This document shows, piece after piece, positions 42,459-51,345 of a stretch of DNA of 64,000 bases. A program made the position numbers and the translations under genes. How positions within the stretch are numbered: position 1 is the stretch's first letter; the number at the start of each line of letters is the position of its first letter. Origin of the DNA: Micromonospora mirobrigensis (GTDB taxonomy: Bacteria > Actinomycetota > Actinomycetes > Mycobacteriales > Micromonosporaceae); assembly GCF_900091555.1 (NCBI RefSeq), contig NZ_FMCX01000004.1, positions 62,001 through 126,000 of the forward strand, written 5' to 3'. The notes beneath the pieces were generated by a model. That model was not told the DNA's origin. It worked only from the letters and a program-made list of their open reading frames with translations, and did no database searches.

Positions 42459-43841
42459 TCAATGCGTGCCGAGGTGGTGGCGCAGCAGCCCGCGCGCCGC
42501 GTCGGGATGCTCGCCGGCCAGCAGCCCCGCCGCGGCCAGCACGTAGTCGACGTCGACGACCGGGCGGGCGTCGCGCGGCACCGGCCACCCGCCGGCGAAG
42601 TCGGTGAGCACCGCGGCGAGGACCTGACCGGCGTCGGCCGGGTCGGCGTGCCGCAGCACCCCACCGGAGCCCACCAGCAGCCGCACGTCGCGCAGGTCCC
42701 GCCCGCCCCGCTCACCGGTGGCCCCACCCCGGGCGTGCCGGCGCACCGCCACCGTCGCCGCGAGGGCCGCGATCCGCCGGTCGGCGGCCCGCTCGACGTC
42801 GCCGCCGGGCAGGAACCCCGGGTCGGCGGCGCGGCCCGCCGCGGCGGCGGCCAGGTCGGCGGCCTGCCCCGGGTCCAGCAGGCGTTCCTCGACCGCGGCG
42901 CGGACCACCCCCGGCGCGGACCACCGCATGCCCAGGTCACCCTCCACGGTGCGGGCCCGCCACAGCGTCCCGGCGACCTCCCGGCCCGGGCCGGTGTCCC
43001 GCTCGTCGGGGGTGAGCACCGAGTACACGTCGGTGGTGGCGCCACCGACGTCCACCACCACCAGGTCACCGCCGACCGTGTCGGCCAGCACCTCCACCCC
43101 GGTCAGCACCGCGTCGGGGGTGGCGGCCCGCACCAGCCCGGCGAACCGGCCACCCCGCGACAGCCGCTTACCGCCGATGACGTGCCGCAGGAACACCTCC
43201 CGGATCGCCGCGCGCGCCGACGCCGGGGCGAGGACCCCGATGCGGGGCAGCACGTTCTCCGCCGCCGTCACCGGCACCTTCGCCGCCGCCAGCAACGCCG
43301 ACAGCTCGTCGCGGGCGTCGGCGTTTCCGGCGAGGACCACCGGCACCCGCCAGCGGGCCTTCGCCAACCGGGTCGCGTTGTGGGTGAGCACCTCGGCGTC
43401 ACCGCCGTCGGTGCCACCGACCAGCAACACCACGTCCGGGCGGGCCGCCCGCAACGCGGCGAGCTCCGCCGCCCCGAGGCGCCCGGCGGCCACGTGCACC
43501 ACGTTCGCCCCCGCCGACAGGCCCACCCGCCGGCCCGCCTGCGCCGTGACGAGGGGCTCGTAGCCGACCACGGCCAGCCGCAACCCACCACCGGCCGACG
43601 AGCACACGTACCAGGGCGCCCCGCCGGCGTCGAGACCGGCGGTGGCCGCCGCCACCGCCGCGTCCAAGCCGTGCAGCACGTCCGTGCCGACCGTCGTCGG
43701 CGCCGACGCCGCCGCCACCAGCCGGCCGCCGTCCAGGTCCACCACCGCGACCTTCGTGTACGTCGACCCGACGTCGGCGCAGACCGCGACGCTCACGCCC
43801 GTCCGTTTCTCGTTCCCGGCCGCGGGGCTCGCAGCGCTCAC
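42459..43841 (-). CDS. MutL/GlmL-type mutase-reactivating ATPase
   Basis: A 460-residue protein of the glutamate-mutase MutL (GlmL) family, actin-like ATPases thought to reactivate or repair adenosylcobalamin mutases; unrelated to DNA mismatch repair MutL. The phosphate-1 motif is ADVGSTYTKVAVVDLD and the second is VVVDVGGATTDVYSVL. Here it most likely serves the lysine 5,6-aminomutase KamDE in the same operon. GTG at 43841 overlaps the kal stop codon (GTGA); GTG at 43796 is an alternative. It is the last gene of the lysine operon. Confidence 0.88.
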   Translation of the reverse strand: MSAASPAAGNEKRTGVSVAVCADVGSTYTKVAVVDLDGGRLVAAASAPTTVGTDVLHGLDAAVAAATAGLDAGGAPWYVCSSAGGGLRLAVVGYEPLVTAQAGRRVGLSAGANVVHVAAGRLGAAELAALRAARPDVVLLVGGTDGGDAEVLTHNATRLAKARWRVPVVLAGNADARDELSALLAAAKVPVTAAENVLPRIGVLAPASARAAIREVFLRHVIGGKRLSRGGRFAGLVRAATPDAVLTGVEVLADTVGGDLVVVDVGGATTDVYSVLTPDERDTGPGREVAGTLWRARTVEGDLGMRWSAPGVVRAAVEERLLDPGQAADLAAAAAGRAADPGFLPGGDVERAADRRIAALAATVAVRRHARGGATGERGGRDLRDVRLLVGSGGVLRHADPADAGQVLAAVLTDFAGGWPVPRDARPVVDVDYVLAAAGLLAGEHPDAARGLLRHHLGTH

Positions 43842-44236
43842 GCCGCAGCGGGTACGACCACGGTGCCGGTCGCCGTGACCGCCACGATCGGGGTGTCGAG
43901 GACCTCCGCGGCCGACTCGCCCCGGTCCGGGCGACCCCGGCACACCACCCGCGCCTCGAAGTCGATGCCCCGGCTGCGGGTACCCACCCGGGTCACCGTC
44001 GCCGTCACCTCCAGCACGTCACCGGCCTTCATCGCGTTGCGGAACTGCACGTCGGAGTAGGAGGCGAACAACCCCTCGTCCCCGTCGGTGCGGATGCACA
44101 CCTCCGTGGCGACGTCCCCGAACAACCCCAACGCGTACGCCCCGTCGACCAGGTTCCCCGCGTAGTGGGCGTGGGAGTACGGCACGTACCGGCGGTGGGT
44201 GACCGTCAGGCCGACCCGGGGGTCCAGCTCACTCAT
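43838..44236 (-). CDS. kal: 3-aminobutyryl-CoA ammonia-lyase (hotdog fold)
   Basis: A 132-residue hotdog-fold protein that would eliminate ammonia from L-3-aminobutyryl-CoA to give crotonyl-CoA. Recognisable are YSHAHYAGNLVDGAYALGLF, GLFASYSDVQFRNAMKAGDV and LEVTATVTRVGTRSRGIDFE. The size and its place directly after kamE fit Kal of lysine-fermenting bacteria. ATG at 44236 overlaps the kamE stop codon (ATGA), and its own stop overlaps the reactivase gene start (GTGA). Confidence 0.85.
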   Translation of the reverse strand: MSELDPRVGLTVTHRRYVPYSHAHYAGNLVDGAYALGLFGDVATEVCIRTDGDEGLFASYSDVQFRNAMKAGDVLEVTATVTRVGTRSRGIDFEARVVCRGRPDRGESAAEVLDTPIVAVTATGTVVVPAAA

Positions 44237-45030
44237 GCCTTCTGCTTCCTGCTCGTGATCAACGCGTGGACCAGGTACGACGCCACCTCACCGGGGGTGG
44301 TGCCCCGGCCGAAGATCCGGTCCACGCCCAACTCGGCGGTCATCGTCTCGTCGAACCGCGGCCCGCCGACGATCAGCAACGGCCGCCTGCCCGCCGGCAT
44401 CGCCTCCCGGAACGCCGCCGACATCTCCCGGGTGTTGTGCAGGTGCGCGTCGCGCTGCGTCACCACCTGCGACACCAGCACCGCGTCCGCGCGCTCCAAC
44501 CGGGCGGCCTCCACCAGCTCCGGCACGCTGACCTGCGCACCCAGGTTGGTGACCTTCAACTCCCGGTAGTACTCCAGGCCCTTCTCCCCCGCGATGCCCT
44601 TGACGTTGAGGATCGCGTCGATGCCCACGGTGTGCGCGTCGGTGCCGATGCACGCCCCCACCACCGACAGCTTGCGCCGCAACCTCTGCTTCACCACCGC
44701 GTTGACCTCCTTGGCGCCCAGCAGCGGATAGTCCCGCTCCACCACGTGCACCTCGGCCATGTCCACCAGGTGGTTGACCCGCCCGTAGACGACGAAGAAG
44801 GTGAACCCGTCACCGATCGGCTTGGCGTGCACCAGCATCGCCGGGTCCATGCCCATCTTGTTCGCCAGCTGCACCGCCGCGCCCTCGGCCCGCTTCGTGT
44901 GCGGCACCGGCAGGGTGAAACTGATCTGCACCATCCCGTCGCCGCTGGTGTCGCCGTACGGCCGCACGACCCGCTTGTCGCCCGGCCCCACCGGGTGACC
45001 GTGCAAGGCGCTGCGCTCCTCGCTGCTCAT
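44233..45030 (-). CDS. kamE: Lysine 5,6-aminomutase beta subunit (cobalamin-binding)
   Basis: Beta subunit of the PLP- and adenosylcobalamin-dependent enzyme that moves the terminal amino group of beta-lysine or D-lysine. The 265-residue protein has VRPYGDTSGDGMVQISFTLP near residue 22 and the B12-binding DXHXXG in CIGTDAHTVGIDAILNVKGI. The SQVVTQRDAHLHNTREMSAA region matches KamE. Its first codons (MSSEERSALHG) look derived from the 59-bp repeat element described at 61716. It is coupled to kamD and kal by ATGA overlaps. Confidence 0.95.
   Translation of the reverse strand: MSSEERSALHGHPVGPGDKRVVRPYGDTSGDGMVQISFTLPVPHTKRAEGAAVQLANKMGMDPAMLVHAKPIGDGFTFFVVYGRVNHLVDMAEVHVVERDYPLLGAKEVNAVVKQRLRRKLSVVGACIGTDAHTVGIDAILNVKGIAGEKGLEYYRELKVTNLGAQVSVPELVEAARLERADAVLVSQVVTQRDAHLHNTREMSAAFREAMPAGRRPLLIVGGPRFDETMTAELGVDRIFGRGTTPGEVASYLVHALITSRKQKA
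45009..45030 (-). repeat. Short copy of the 59-bp repeat element at the kamE start
   Basis: On the minus strand the first 22 bases of kamE match the first 21 bases of the 61716 element except for the initiator base and one inserted base. The insertion changes the reading frame, so here the element encodes SSEERSA instead of SARSAA. Confidence 0.5.
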
Positions 45031-46592
45031 CGGGTCGCCCCCTCCTCCAGCAGATCCGACGCCGGGTTGAAGTAGTCGGCCTCGTGCCGCGCCACCCCGG
45101 AAAGACCCTTGCCCCGGTCCGCGGGCCGCTTCATGATCCCGAACGTGCCCTCGGCGATCGCCGACAGCAGCGACTGGTCACCGATGCGCTCCAACAGGTC
45201 CAGCGCCTCACCGAGAACCCGGTTGGCGCGCTGCTGGATGAACCCGCCCGGCGCCGGCACGAAGTCCTCGTGCAACCCACCGGCCGCGCCCAGCACATAG
45301 CGGACGTTCTGCAGGGCGATGTCCCGGTCCGACAACCACGGCGTCACCACCGCCTCGGTCATCATCCCCACCAGCAGGATCCCCTGCCCGGTCATGGTGC
45401 CCACCAGGTTGAAGAACCCGTCGAGCAGGTTCCCCCGGAACACGTCCCCGGTCATGTGCTTCGTCGGCGGCATCCACTTCAACGGCGCGTCGGGGAACAA
45501 CTCCCGGGCCAGCAGCGCGTGCGCCAACTCCAACCGGAACGACTCCGGCACCTCCGGGTTGATCTCGAACGCGTGCCCCAGCCCCAACTGCCAGTCCGCC
45601 AACCCCGCCTCGTGCGCGAAGTACTCGTTGAGCAGCTGCGACACCGTCACCGTGTGCGCCTCGTCCACCGCGTCGGCGGTGGTCAGGTAGTTGTCCTCAC
45701 CGGTGTTGATGATGATCCCCGCCCGGGCGTGCACCTGCCGGGAGAACCGCTGGTCCACGAACGTGCGGATCGGGTTGATGTCCCGGAACAGGATCCCGTA
45801 CATCGAGTCGTTGAGCATCATGTCGAGCCGCTCCAGGCCGGCGAGGGTCGCCATCTCCGGCATGCACAGCCCCGACGCGTAGTTCGTCAGCCGCACGTAC
45901 CGGCCCAGCTCCTTCGACGACGTGTCCAACGCCGCCCGCATCAGCCGGAAGTTCTCCTGCGTGGCGTACGTGCCGGCGAACCCCTCCCGGGTCGCCCCCT
46001 CCGGCACGTAGTCCAACAGCGACTGCCCCGTCGACCGGATCACCGCGATCACGTCCGCCCCGGCCCGCGCCGCCGCCTGCGCCTGCGGAATGTCCTCGTA
46101 GATGTCGCCCGTGGCCACGATCAGGTAGATCCACGGCCGCTGCTTCGGATCCCCGTACCGCTTGACGAGGCGGTCCCGCTCGACCCGCCGCCGGTCCACC
46201 TGCCGGATGCCGGCGGACACCGACTTACGGGCCGCCCGGCGGGCCGCGGTGGCCGCCCTGCCCGCCGGCACCGCGAACCGCACCGACCCGGCCGCCGCCT
46301 TCTGCGCCAGCAACGTCACATCGGTCAGACCCTCCCGGGCCATCGCGTCGAACACCGGCGCCGCCACCCCGTGCCCCAACCCGACGTCGGCGACCACCGC
46401 GTCGACGAGACGGTTCACCCACGGAATGCCGTCCGGATCCGCACCGGACACCCCGGCCAGCCGCAGCACCGCCCGCTCCACCGACACCGTGGTGTGGCTG
46501 CGCGCCAGATCCACCACCGGCTGCCCGGCGCGCCGCGCCAACTCCCGCGCCCGGGCCACCAGCACCGGATCCAGGTCAAGCTTCCCTGTCAC
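45027..46592 (-). CDS. kamD: Lysine 5,6-aminomutase alpha subunit
   Basis: Alpha subunit of lysine 5,6-aminomutase, 521 residues, as usual for KamD. Diagnostic segments are GDPKQRPWIYLIVATGDIYE, DIPQAQAAARAGADVIAVIR, TGQSLLDYVPEGATREGFAG and TYATQENFRLMRAALD. It works with KamE on PLP and adenosylcobalamin, converting beta-lysine to 3,5-diaminohexanoate. GGAAGG precedes GTG at 46592. It follows the amidohydrolase gene by 25 bases and overlaps kamE by ATGA. Confidence 0.96.
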   Translation of the reverse strand: MTGKLDLDPVLVARARELARRAGQPVVDLARSHTTVSVERAVLRLAGVSGADPDGIPWVNRLVDAVVADVGLGHGVAAPVFDAMAREGLTDVTLLAQKAAAGSVRFAVPAGRAATAARRAARKSVSAGIRQVDRRRVERDRLVKRYGDPKQRPWIYLIVATGDIYEDIPQAQAAARAGADVIAVIRSTGQSLLDYVPEGATREGFAGTYATQENFRLMRAALDTSSKELGRYVRLTNYASGLCMPEMATLAGLERLDMMLNDSMYGILFRDINPIRTFVDQRFSRQVHARAGIIINTGEDNYLTTADAVDEAHTVTVSQLLNEYFAHEAGLADWQLGLGHAFEINPEVPESFRLELAHALLARELFPDAPLKWMPPTKHMTGDVFRGNLLDGFFNLVGTMTGQGILLVGMMTEAVVTPWLSDRDIALQNVRYVLGAAGGLHEDFVPAPGGFIQQRANRVLGEALDLLERIGDQSLLSAIAEGTFGIMKRPADRGKGLSGVARHEADYFNPASDLLEEGATR

Positions 46593-46617
46593 GAAGAACC
46601 TTCCTCTGGCAGCCCGC

Positions 46618-48204
46618 TCACGCGGACCCCTCCTGATAGATCACGTCACCGCGCAGCACCGTCGCCCGGCACACCGGCAGCGGCGTCGCATCGTCCGCGC
46701 CCCGCGCCTCCGGATCCTCGGCCTGCAACACCGGCAGCCCCCGCTCCACCCCCGCCGGCGTCGACCACACCGCGAACGTCGCCGGCGCGCCCAACGCGAT
46801 CACACCCTCGTTGTCCAGGTGCACCGCCCGCCACCCGCCACGGGTGTGCGCCGCGAACGCCGCCCGCACACTCATCCGCTGCACCGGGTTGTGGTGCGCC
46901 GCCGCCGCCCGCACCGAACCCCACGGATCCAACGGCGTCACCGGCGAATCCGACCCGAACGCCAACGCCACCCCGACCGAGTGCATCGCACCCATCGGAT
47001 TCGACTCCAACGACCGGTCCAGACCCAACCGCGACTCGTACATCCGGCCCGCGCCACCCCACAACCGGTCGAACGCCGGCTGCATCGACGCCACGATCCC
47101 GTACTCCACGAACCCGGCGATCAACCGCTTGCTCATGATCTCCGCGTGCTCGATCCGGTGCCGCGCCGCCCGCAGCCGATCCGTGCCCAGCCGCGCCGCC
47201 GCCCCCGCGAAACCCTCCAGCACCGTGGAGATCGCCGCGTCGCCGATGGCGTGGAAACCACCCTGCACGCCGTGCGCCGCGCAGTCCAGCAGATGCTCGC
47301 GCACCTGCTCCGCGCTCACGTACCCGTGCCCGCAGCCGCCAGGCTCACCGTCCAGGTACGCCGCCGACACGTGCGCCGTCCGCGACCCCAACGCCCCGTC
47401 GGCGAACAGGTCACCCCCGGCGCCCACCGCACCCAGCTCCCGGGCCCGCGCCGCGCCACCCAGCTCACCCCAGTAGCCGTACACCTCCGGCAGCCCCTGC
47501 CCGGAGATGCCCAGCAGCCCGGTGAAGTCCTCCTCGTCGGAGATCTCCGGACCACCGCACTCGTGCACCGCCCCGATCCCCAACGACGCCGCGTGCGCCA
47601 GGGCCACCCGCTGCGCCGCCACCCGCTGCGCCCGCGTCACCGAACCCTGCGCCGCCGCCCGCACCACATGGTGCGCGTCGCGCCGCAGCCACCCCGACAC
47701 GTCGAAACCCGGCGCCGCCGCCGCGTCCGGACACGCCGCCAGCAACGCCCGCGACACCAACGCCGAATGGATCGACGCCTGCGACAGGTACACCCGCCGG
47801 CCACCCGCCGCCCGGTCCACCCCGTCCGCGTCCGGCAGCGTGGCGTCCGCCCAGTTCGACTCGTCCCACCCGTGCCCCAGCACCACCGCGTCCGCCGGCA
47901 GCCCACCCGCGAACGAGGCGACGGCGTCCAGCAGCTCCCCCGCCGAACGCACCGACGACAGGTCCAGCCCCGACAGGGCCAGGCCGGTGTCCGTGGCGTG
48001 CACGTGCGCGTCCACGAACGCCGGGGTCACCAGCGCACCGTCGAGCTCCACCACCCGGTCGGCGGCCGGCGCGTCCGCGTCGACGCCCAACCAGGCGATC
48101 CGGCCGTCGCGCACCAGCAGCGCCGTCGCGCTCGGCTCCGCCGGACAGTGCAGCACGCCACCGCGGTACAACGTTGAGGGGCGCGTCGTCGAGGGGTTCG
48201 TCAT
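46618..48204 (-). CDS. YtcJ-like amidohydrolase
   Basis: A 528-residue metal-dependent hydrolase of the amidohydrolase_3/YtcJ group. The metal-binding HxH is in TPAFVDAHVHATDTGLALSG, further ligands are in GGFHAIGDAAIS and HRIEHAEIMSKRLIAGFVEY, and Asp in FGSDSPVTPLDPWGSVRAAA. It lies inside the lysine operon, 5 bases after kdd and 25 before kamD. No such enzyme is part of the known lysine fermentation pathway, so it may hydrolyse an amide or cyclic side product. That role is inferred from position only. Confidence 0.88.
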   Translation of the reverse strand: MTNPSTTRPSTLYRGGVLHCPAEPSATALLVRDGRIAWLGVDADAPAADRVVELDGALVTPAFVDAHVHATDTGLALSGLDLSSVRSAGELLDAVASFAGGLPADAVVLGHGWDESNWADATLPDADGVDRAAGGRRVYLSQASIHSALVSRALLAACPDAAAAPGFDVSGWLRRDAHHVVRAAAQGSVTRAQRVAAQRVALAHAASLGIGAVHECGGPEISDEEDFTGLLGISGQGLPEVYGYWGELGGAARARELGAVGAGGDLFADGALGSRTAHVSAAYLDGEPGGCGHGYVSAEQVREHLLDCAAHGVQGGFHAIGDAAISTVLEGFAGAAARLGTDRLRAARHRIEHAEIMSKRLIAGFVEYGIVASMQPAFDRLWGGAGRMYESRLGLDRSLESNPMGAMHSVGVALAFGSDSPVTPLDPWGSVRAAAAHHNPVQRMSVRAAFAAHTRGGWRAVHLDNEGVIALGAPATFAVWSTPAGVERGLPVLQAEDPEARGADDATPLPVCRATVLRGDVIYQEGSA

Positions 48205-48209
48205 GGGAT

Positions 48210-49271
48210 TCAGTCTGCCGCCAGGCGGGCGGTGAACAACGCACGGACCCCGGGCTCGGCCCGCAACAACTGCAACGCCAGCTCCGCGTGCCCCGGCACG
48301 TACCCGTTGCCCACCAGCATCGTCACGTCCGCCGCCAGGCCCTCCGCGCCCAACGCCGCCGCCGCGAAGCTCGTCGCCATCGAGAAGAAGATCACCGTGC
48401 CGCCGTCGGCGGTCGCCAGCACCGCGCCGTGCTCACAACCCGGCACGTCCACGCAGACCACCGTGACGTCCGCAGGCGCACCCAACGCGGTGGTCACCGC
48501 CGTCGACAACGCCACCGGATCCCGGGCGTCGGCCAACGCCACCGCGTCGGCCAGACCCACGCCCGCCAGCGCGTCGCGCTCCGCGACCACCGGCACCACC
48601 CCGACGGTACGACCCGCGCCCGCCCGCCGCGCCGCCGCCAGCGACAGCGACCCGCTCTTGCCGGCCCCACCGATCACGGCCACGCCCACCGGCCGGGGAT
48701 CCCCCTCACGCTGCCGCCGCGCCACCTGCTCGGCCACCACCCGCGCGGTCAACGCCGGCGCCCCGCACACGTCCAGCACCGCCAGGGACAGCTCCGGGTG
48801 CAGGTCGTCGGGGAGCACCGCGGCGATGGAGCGGGCGAACAGGATCGCGTACCCGTCGCACGGCACCTGCTCGCTGCGCCCGTCCCAGCGGGCCAGCCCG
48901 TCGAGGATGGTCAGCGGCGTCAGGGTCAGCGACACCAGCGTCGCCACCCGGTCACCGGCCCGCAGGCCCAGCGGCGAACGCCGGCCGGCCTCCTCCACGG
49001 TGCCGATCAGCATGCCGCCGGAGCCGGTCACCGGGTTCTGCATCTTGCCGCGGGTGGCGACGATGTCCAGCACCTCGGCGCGGACCTTCTCCCCGTCCCC
49101 GCCGTGCTTCTCCGACAGCTGCCGGAAGCTCGCCGCGTCCAGGTTGAGCCGCTGAACCCGGATGCGCACCTCGTTCGGGGCGATCTCGGGCCGGGCGTCC
49201 AGCCGCCAGGCCGCCTGCGGCAGCACCCCCGCCGGTTCCACGACGCGGTGCAGACCCACCGGTGACGTCAC
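48210..49271 (-). CDS. kdd: 3,5-diaminohexanoate dehydrogenase
   Basis: NAD-dependent enzyme that deaminates L-erythro-3,5-diaminohexanoate to 5-amino-3-oxohexanoate. The 353-residue protein matches Kdd: ASFRQLSEKHGGDGEKVRAE, ATRGKMQNPVTGSGGMLIGT, and the nucleotide-binding VGVAVIGGAGKSGSLSLAAA. GTG at 49271 has GGGGGAGG five bases upstream, excluding an upstream extension. It is the first gene of the operon and divergent from kamA over 145 bp. Confidence 0.93.
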   Translation of the reverse strand: MTSPVGLHRVVEPAGVLPQAAWRLDARPEIAPNEVRIRVQRLNLDAASFRQLSEKHGGDGEKVRAEVLDIVATRGKMQNPVTGSGGMLIGTVEEAGRRSPLGLRAGDRVATLVSLTLTPLTILDGLARWDGRSEQVPCDGYAILFARSIAAVLPDDLHPELSLAVLDVCGAPALTARVVAEQVARRQREGDPRPVGVAVIGGAGKSGSLSLAAARRAGAGRTVGVVPVVAERDALAGVGLADAVALADARDPVALSTAVTTALGAPADVTVVCVDVPGCEHGAVLATADGGTVIFFSMATSFAAAALGAEGLAADVTMLVGNGYVPGHAELALQLLRAEPGVRALFTARLAAD

Positions 49272-49298
49272 GCCGACCTCCCCCTGTTGCCGCCCGAT

Positions 49299-49364
49299 GC
49301 CCTGCTCAGGGCTCGCATCGCGGGAAAACTTACGGCAGACTAATTTCTTCACCGGATATTTTCC
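49299..49364. promoter_or_regulatory. Dyads in the kdd-kamA divergent region
   Basis: GCCCTG-CT-CAGGGC (49299-49312) is a perfect 14-bp palindrome, with outer GAT and ATC extending its symmetry. GGAAAA (49323) and TTTTCC (49359) flank an AT-rich 30-bp centre. The two features lie between the divergent starts and could bind a shared regulator. Individual promoters could not be placed with confidence. Confidence 0.4.
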
Positions 49365-49416
49365 AGTAGCCTTCGGAACCGTTGATCAAAACCGAGCCAC
49401 CATCCGAGGAGGGGCC

Positions 49417-50823
49417 GTGACCCAGACCCAACCGGTTGACACCATCCCGGGGCCCCGTCACGCCCCGGTCGCCGTACCGACCGCAGGGCAGCCCTACGAA
49501 TACCGACGCAGCCCCCTGGTCGAACCCGACTGGACCCGCTTCCCCGGCTGGCGCCACGTCACCCGCGAACAGTGGGAGAACGCCCAGTGGCAGCGCGTCA
49601 ACTGCGTCAAGAACATCAAGCAGCTGCGCACCGTCCTCGGCGACACCGTCGACGAGACCTTCTACGCCGACCTCGAGGCCGACCAGAAGGCCCTGGCCAC
49701 CATGTCCATGCTGGTGCCGCCACAAATGATCAACACGATGGTGCCGTTCGCGCCGATGACCACCGAGGCGTTCCTCGCCGACCCCATCCGGCGCTACATG
49801 ATCCCCGTCGCCTCCGACCGGCGCACCGACTGGCCCTCACACCCCTACGCCAGCCGCGACAGCCTCCACGAGCACGACATGTGGGTCGCCGAAGGCCTCA
49901 CCCACCGCTACCCCACCAAGGTCCTCGCCGAACTGCTCTCCACCTGCCCGCAGTACTGCGGCCACTGCACCCGGATGGACCTGGTCGGCAACTCCACCCC
50001 CGCCGTCGACAAGCTCAAGCTCACCCTCAAGCCCGTCGACCGCTACGACGCCCACATCGCCTACCTCAAGGCCCACCCCGGCGTACGCGACGTCGTCGTC
50101 TCCGGCGGTGACGTGGCCAACGTGCCGTGGCGCAACCTCGAGTCGTACCTGATGCGGCTGCTCGAACTGGAGACCGTTCGCGACATCCGGCTCGCCACCA
50201 AGGCCCTCATGGGCCTGCCCCAGCACTGGCTCCAGAGCGACGTCGTCGAAGGCCTGGAGCGAGTCGCCCGCACCGCCGCCCGCCGCGGCGTCAACCTCGC
50301 CATCCACACCCACGTCAACCACGCCCAGTCGATCACCCCGCTGGTCGCCAAGGCCGCCCAGACCGCCCTCGACGTCGGCGTCCGCGACGTGCGCAACCAG
50401 GGCGTCCTCATGCGCGGCGTCAACGCCACCAGCGAGGACCTGCTCGACCTCTGCTTCGCCCTCCAAGGCGAAGCCGGCATCCTGCCGTACTACTTCTACA
50501 TGTGCGACATGATCCCCAACGCCGAGCACTGGCGGGTCCCGGTCTGGCACGCCCAGCAGCTCCAGCACGACATCATGGGCTACCTGCCCGGCTACGCCAC
50601 CCCGCGCATCGTCTGCGACGTCCCCTTCGTCGGCAAGCGCTGGGTGCACATGCTCACCGAGTACGACCGCGAACGCGGCATCTCCTACTGGACGAAGAAC
50701 TACCGCACCTCGATCGAGTCCGCCGACCTCGAAGCGCTCAACAAGCGCTACGCCTACTACGACCCGATCGACACCCTGCCCGAGGCCGGCCAGTCCTGGT
50801 GGGCCGCCCACCGCGACGACTGA
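49417..50823 (+). CDS. kamA: Lysine 2,3-aminomutase
   Basis: Radical-SAM and PLP enzyme that converts L-lysine to L-beta-lysine, the first pathway step. The 468-residue protein carries the cluster motif CPQYCGHC (C177, C181, C184) inside LLSTCPQYCGHCTRMDLVGN. Further family blocks are VRDVVVSGGDVANVPWRNLE, RGVNLAIHTHVNHAQSITPL, and MCDMIPNAEHWRVPVWHAQQ. GGAGGGG precedes GTG at 49417; the longer upstream frame overlaps kdd and is rejected. It is divergent from kdd and ended by a strong hairpin. Confidence 0.95.
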   Translation: MTQTQPVDTIPGPRHAPVAVPTAGQPYEYRRSPLVEPDWTRFPGWRHVTREQWENAQWQRVNCVKNIKQLRTVLGDTVDETFYADLEADQKALATMSMLVPPQMINTMVPFAPMTTEAFLADPIRRYMIPVASDRRTDWPSHPYASRDSLHEHDMWVAEGLTHRYPTKVLAELLSTCPQYCGHCTRMDLVGNSTPAVDKLKLTLKPVDRYDAHIAYLKAHPGVRDVVVSGGDVANVPWRNLESYLMRLLELETVRDIRLATKALMGLPQHWLQSDVVEGLERVARTAARRGVNLAIHTHVNHAQSITPLVAKAAQTALDVGVRDVRNQGVLMRGVNATSEDLLDLCFALQGEAGILPYYFYMCDMIPNAEHWRVPVWHAQQLQHDIMGYLPGYATPRIVCDVPFVGKRWVHMLTEYDRERGISYWTKNYRTSIESADLEALNKRYAYYDPIDTLPEAGQSWWAAHRDD

Positions 50824-50840
50824 CCCCGCACCACCCGCCG

Positions 50841-50868
50841 GCGCCCCGCGACCCGTGTCGCGGGGCGC
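50841..50868 (+). terminator. kamA terminator
   Basis: GCGCCCCGCGAC and GTCGCGGGGCGC form a perfect 12-bp stem with loop CCGT, 18 bases after the kamA stop codon. Confidence 0.8.
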
Positions 50869-50877
50869 TGCCGCGTC

Positions 50878-51213
50878 TCAGGCACCCCGCGGTGCGTACA
50901 TGATCACCGCCACCCCGACCAGGCAGATCACCGCACCGGTCAGGTCCCAGCGGTCCGGGCGGAACCCGTCCACCACCATCCCCCACACCAGCGACCCCGC
51001 CACGAACACACCCCCGTACGCCGCCAGGATCCGCCCGAAGTTCGCATCCGGCTGCAACGTGGCGACGAACCCGTACGCACCCAACGCCAACACCCCGGCC
51101 GCCACCCACCACAGGCCCCGCTGCTCCCGCCAGCCCTGCCAGACCAGCCAGGCACCGCCGATCTCCGCCAGCGCGGCCAGCACGAACAACACCAGGGAAC
51201 GCAGCACCGTCAC
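50878..51213 (-). CDS. YnfA family (UPF0060) membrane protein
   Basis: A 111-residue integral membrane protein with four hydrophobic segments: [60 protein letters not shown] and [17 protein letters not shown]. This is the SMR-like UPF0060/YnfA family, proposed to be small efflux transporters. GTG at 51213 is taken; a GTG six bases later is possible. It converges on kamA. Confidence 0.9.
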   Translation of the reverse strand: MTVLRSLVLFVLAALAEIGGAWLVWQGWREQRGLWWVAAGVLALGAYGFVATLQPDANFGRILAAYGGVFVAGSLVWGMVVDGFRPDRWDLTGAVICLVGVAVIMYAPRGA

Positions 51214-51302
51214 GCCGCGACCCTAACGGCCATCCGCGGCGCCCCACCCGCCCCCGTCACCTCGACCCCCACCCGTCGGCGAGGCGGAGACGGCACGACG
51301 AC

Positions 51303-51331
51303 GGGGGCCGCCGGAAGATCCGGCAGCCCCC
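51303..51331 (-). terminator. csbD terminator
   Basis: GGGGGC-c-GCCGG pairs with CCGGC-a-GCCCCC around a five-base loop, giving an 11-bp interrupted stem. It lies 14 bases beyond the csbD stop codon. Confidence 0.65.
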
Positions 51332-51345
51332 GCGTGGGCCCGGGG

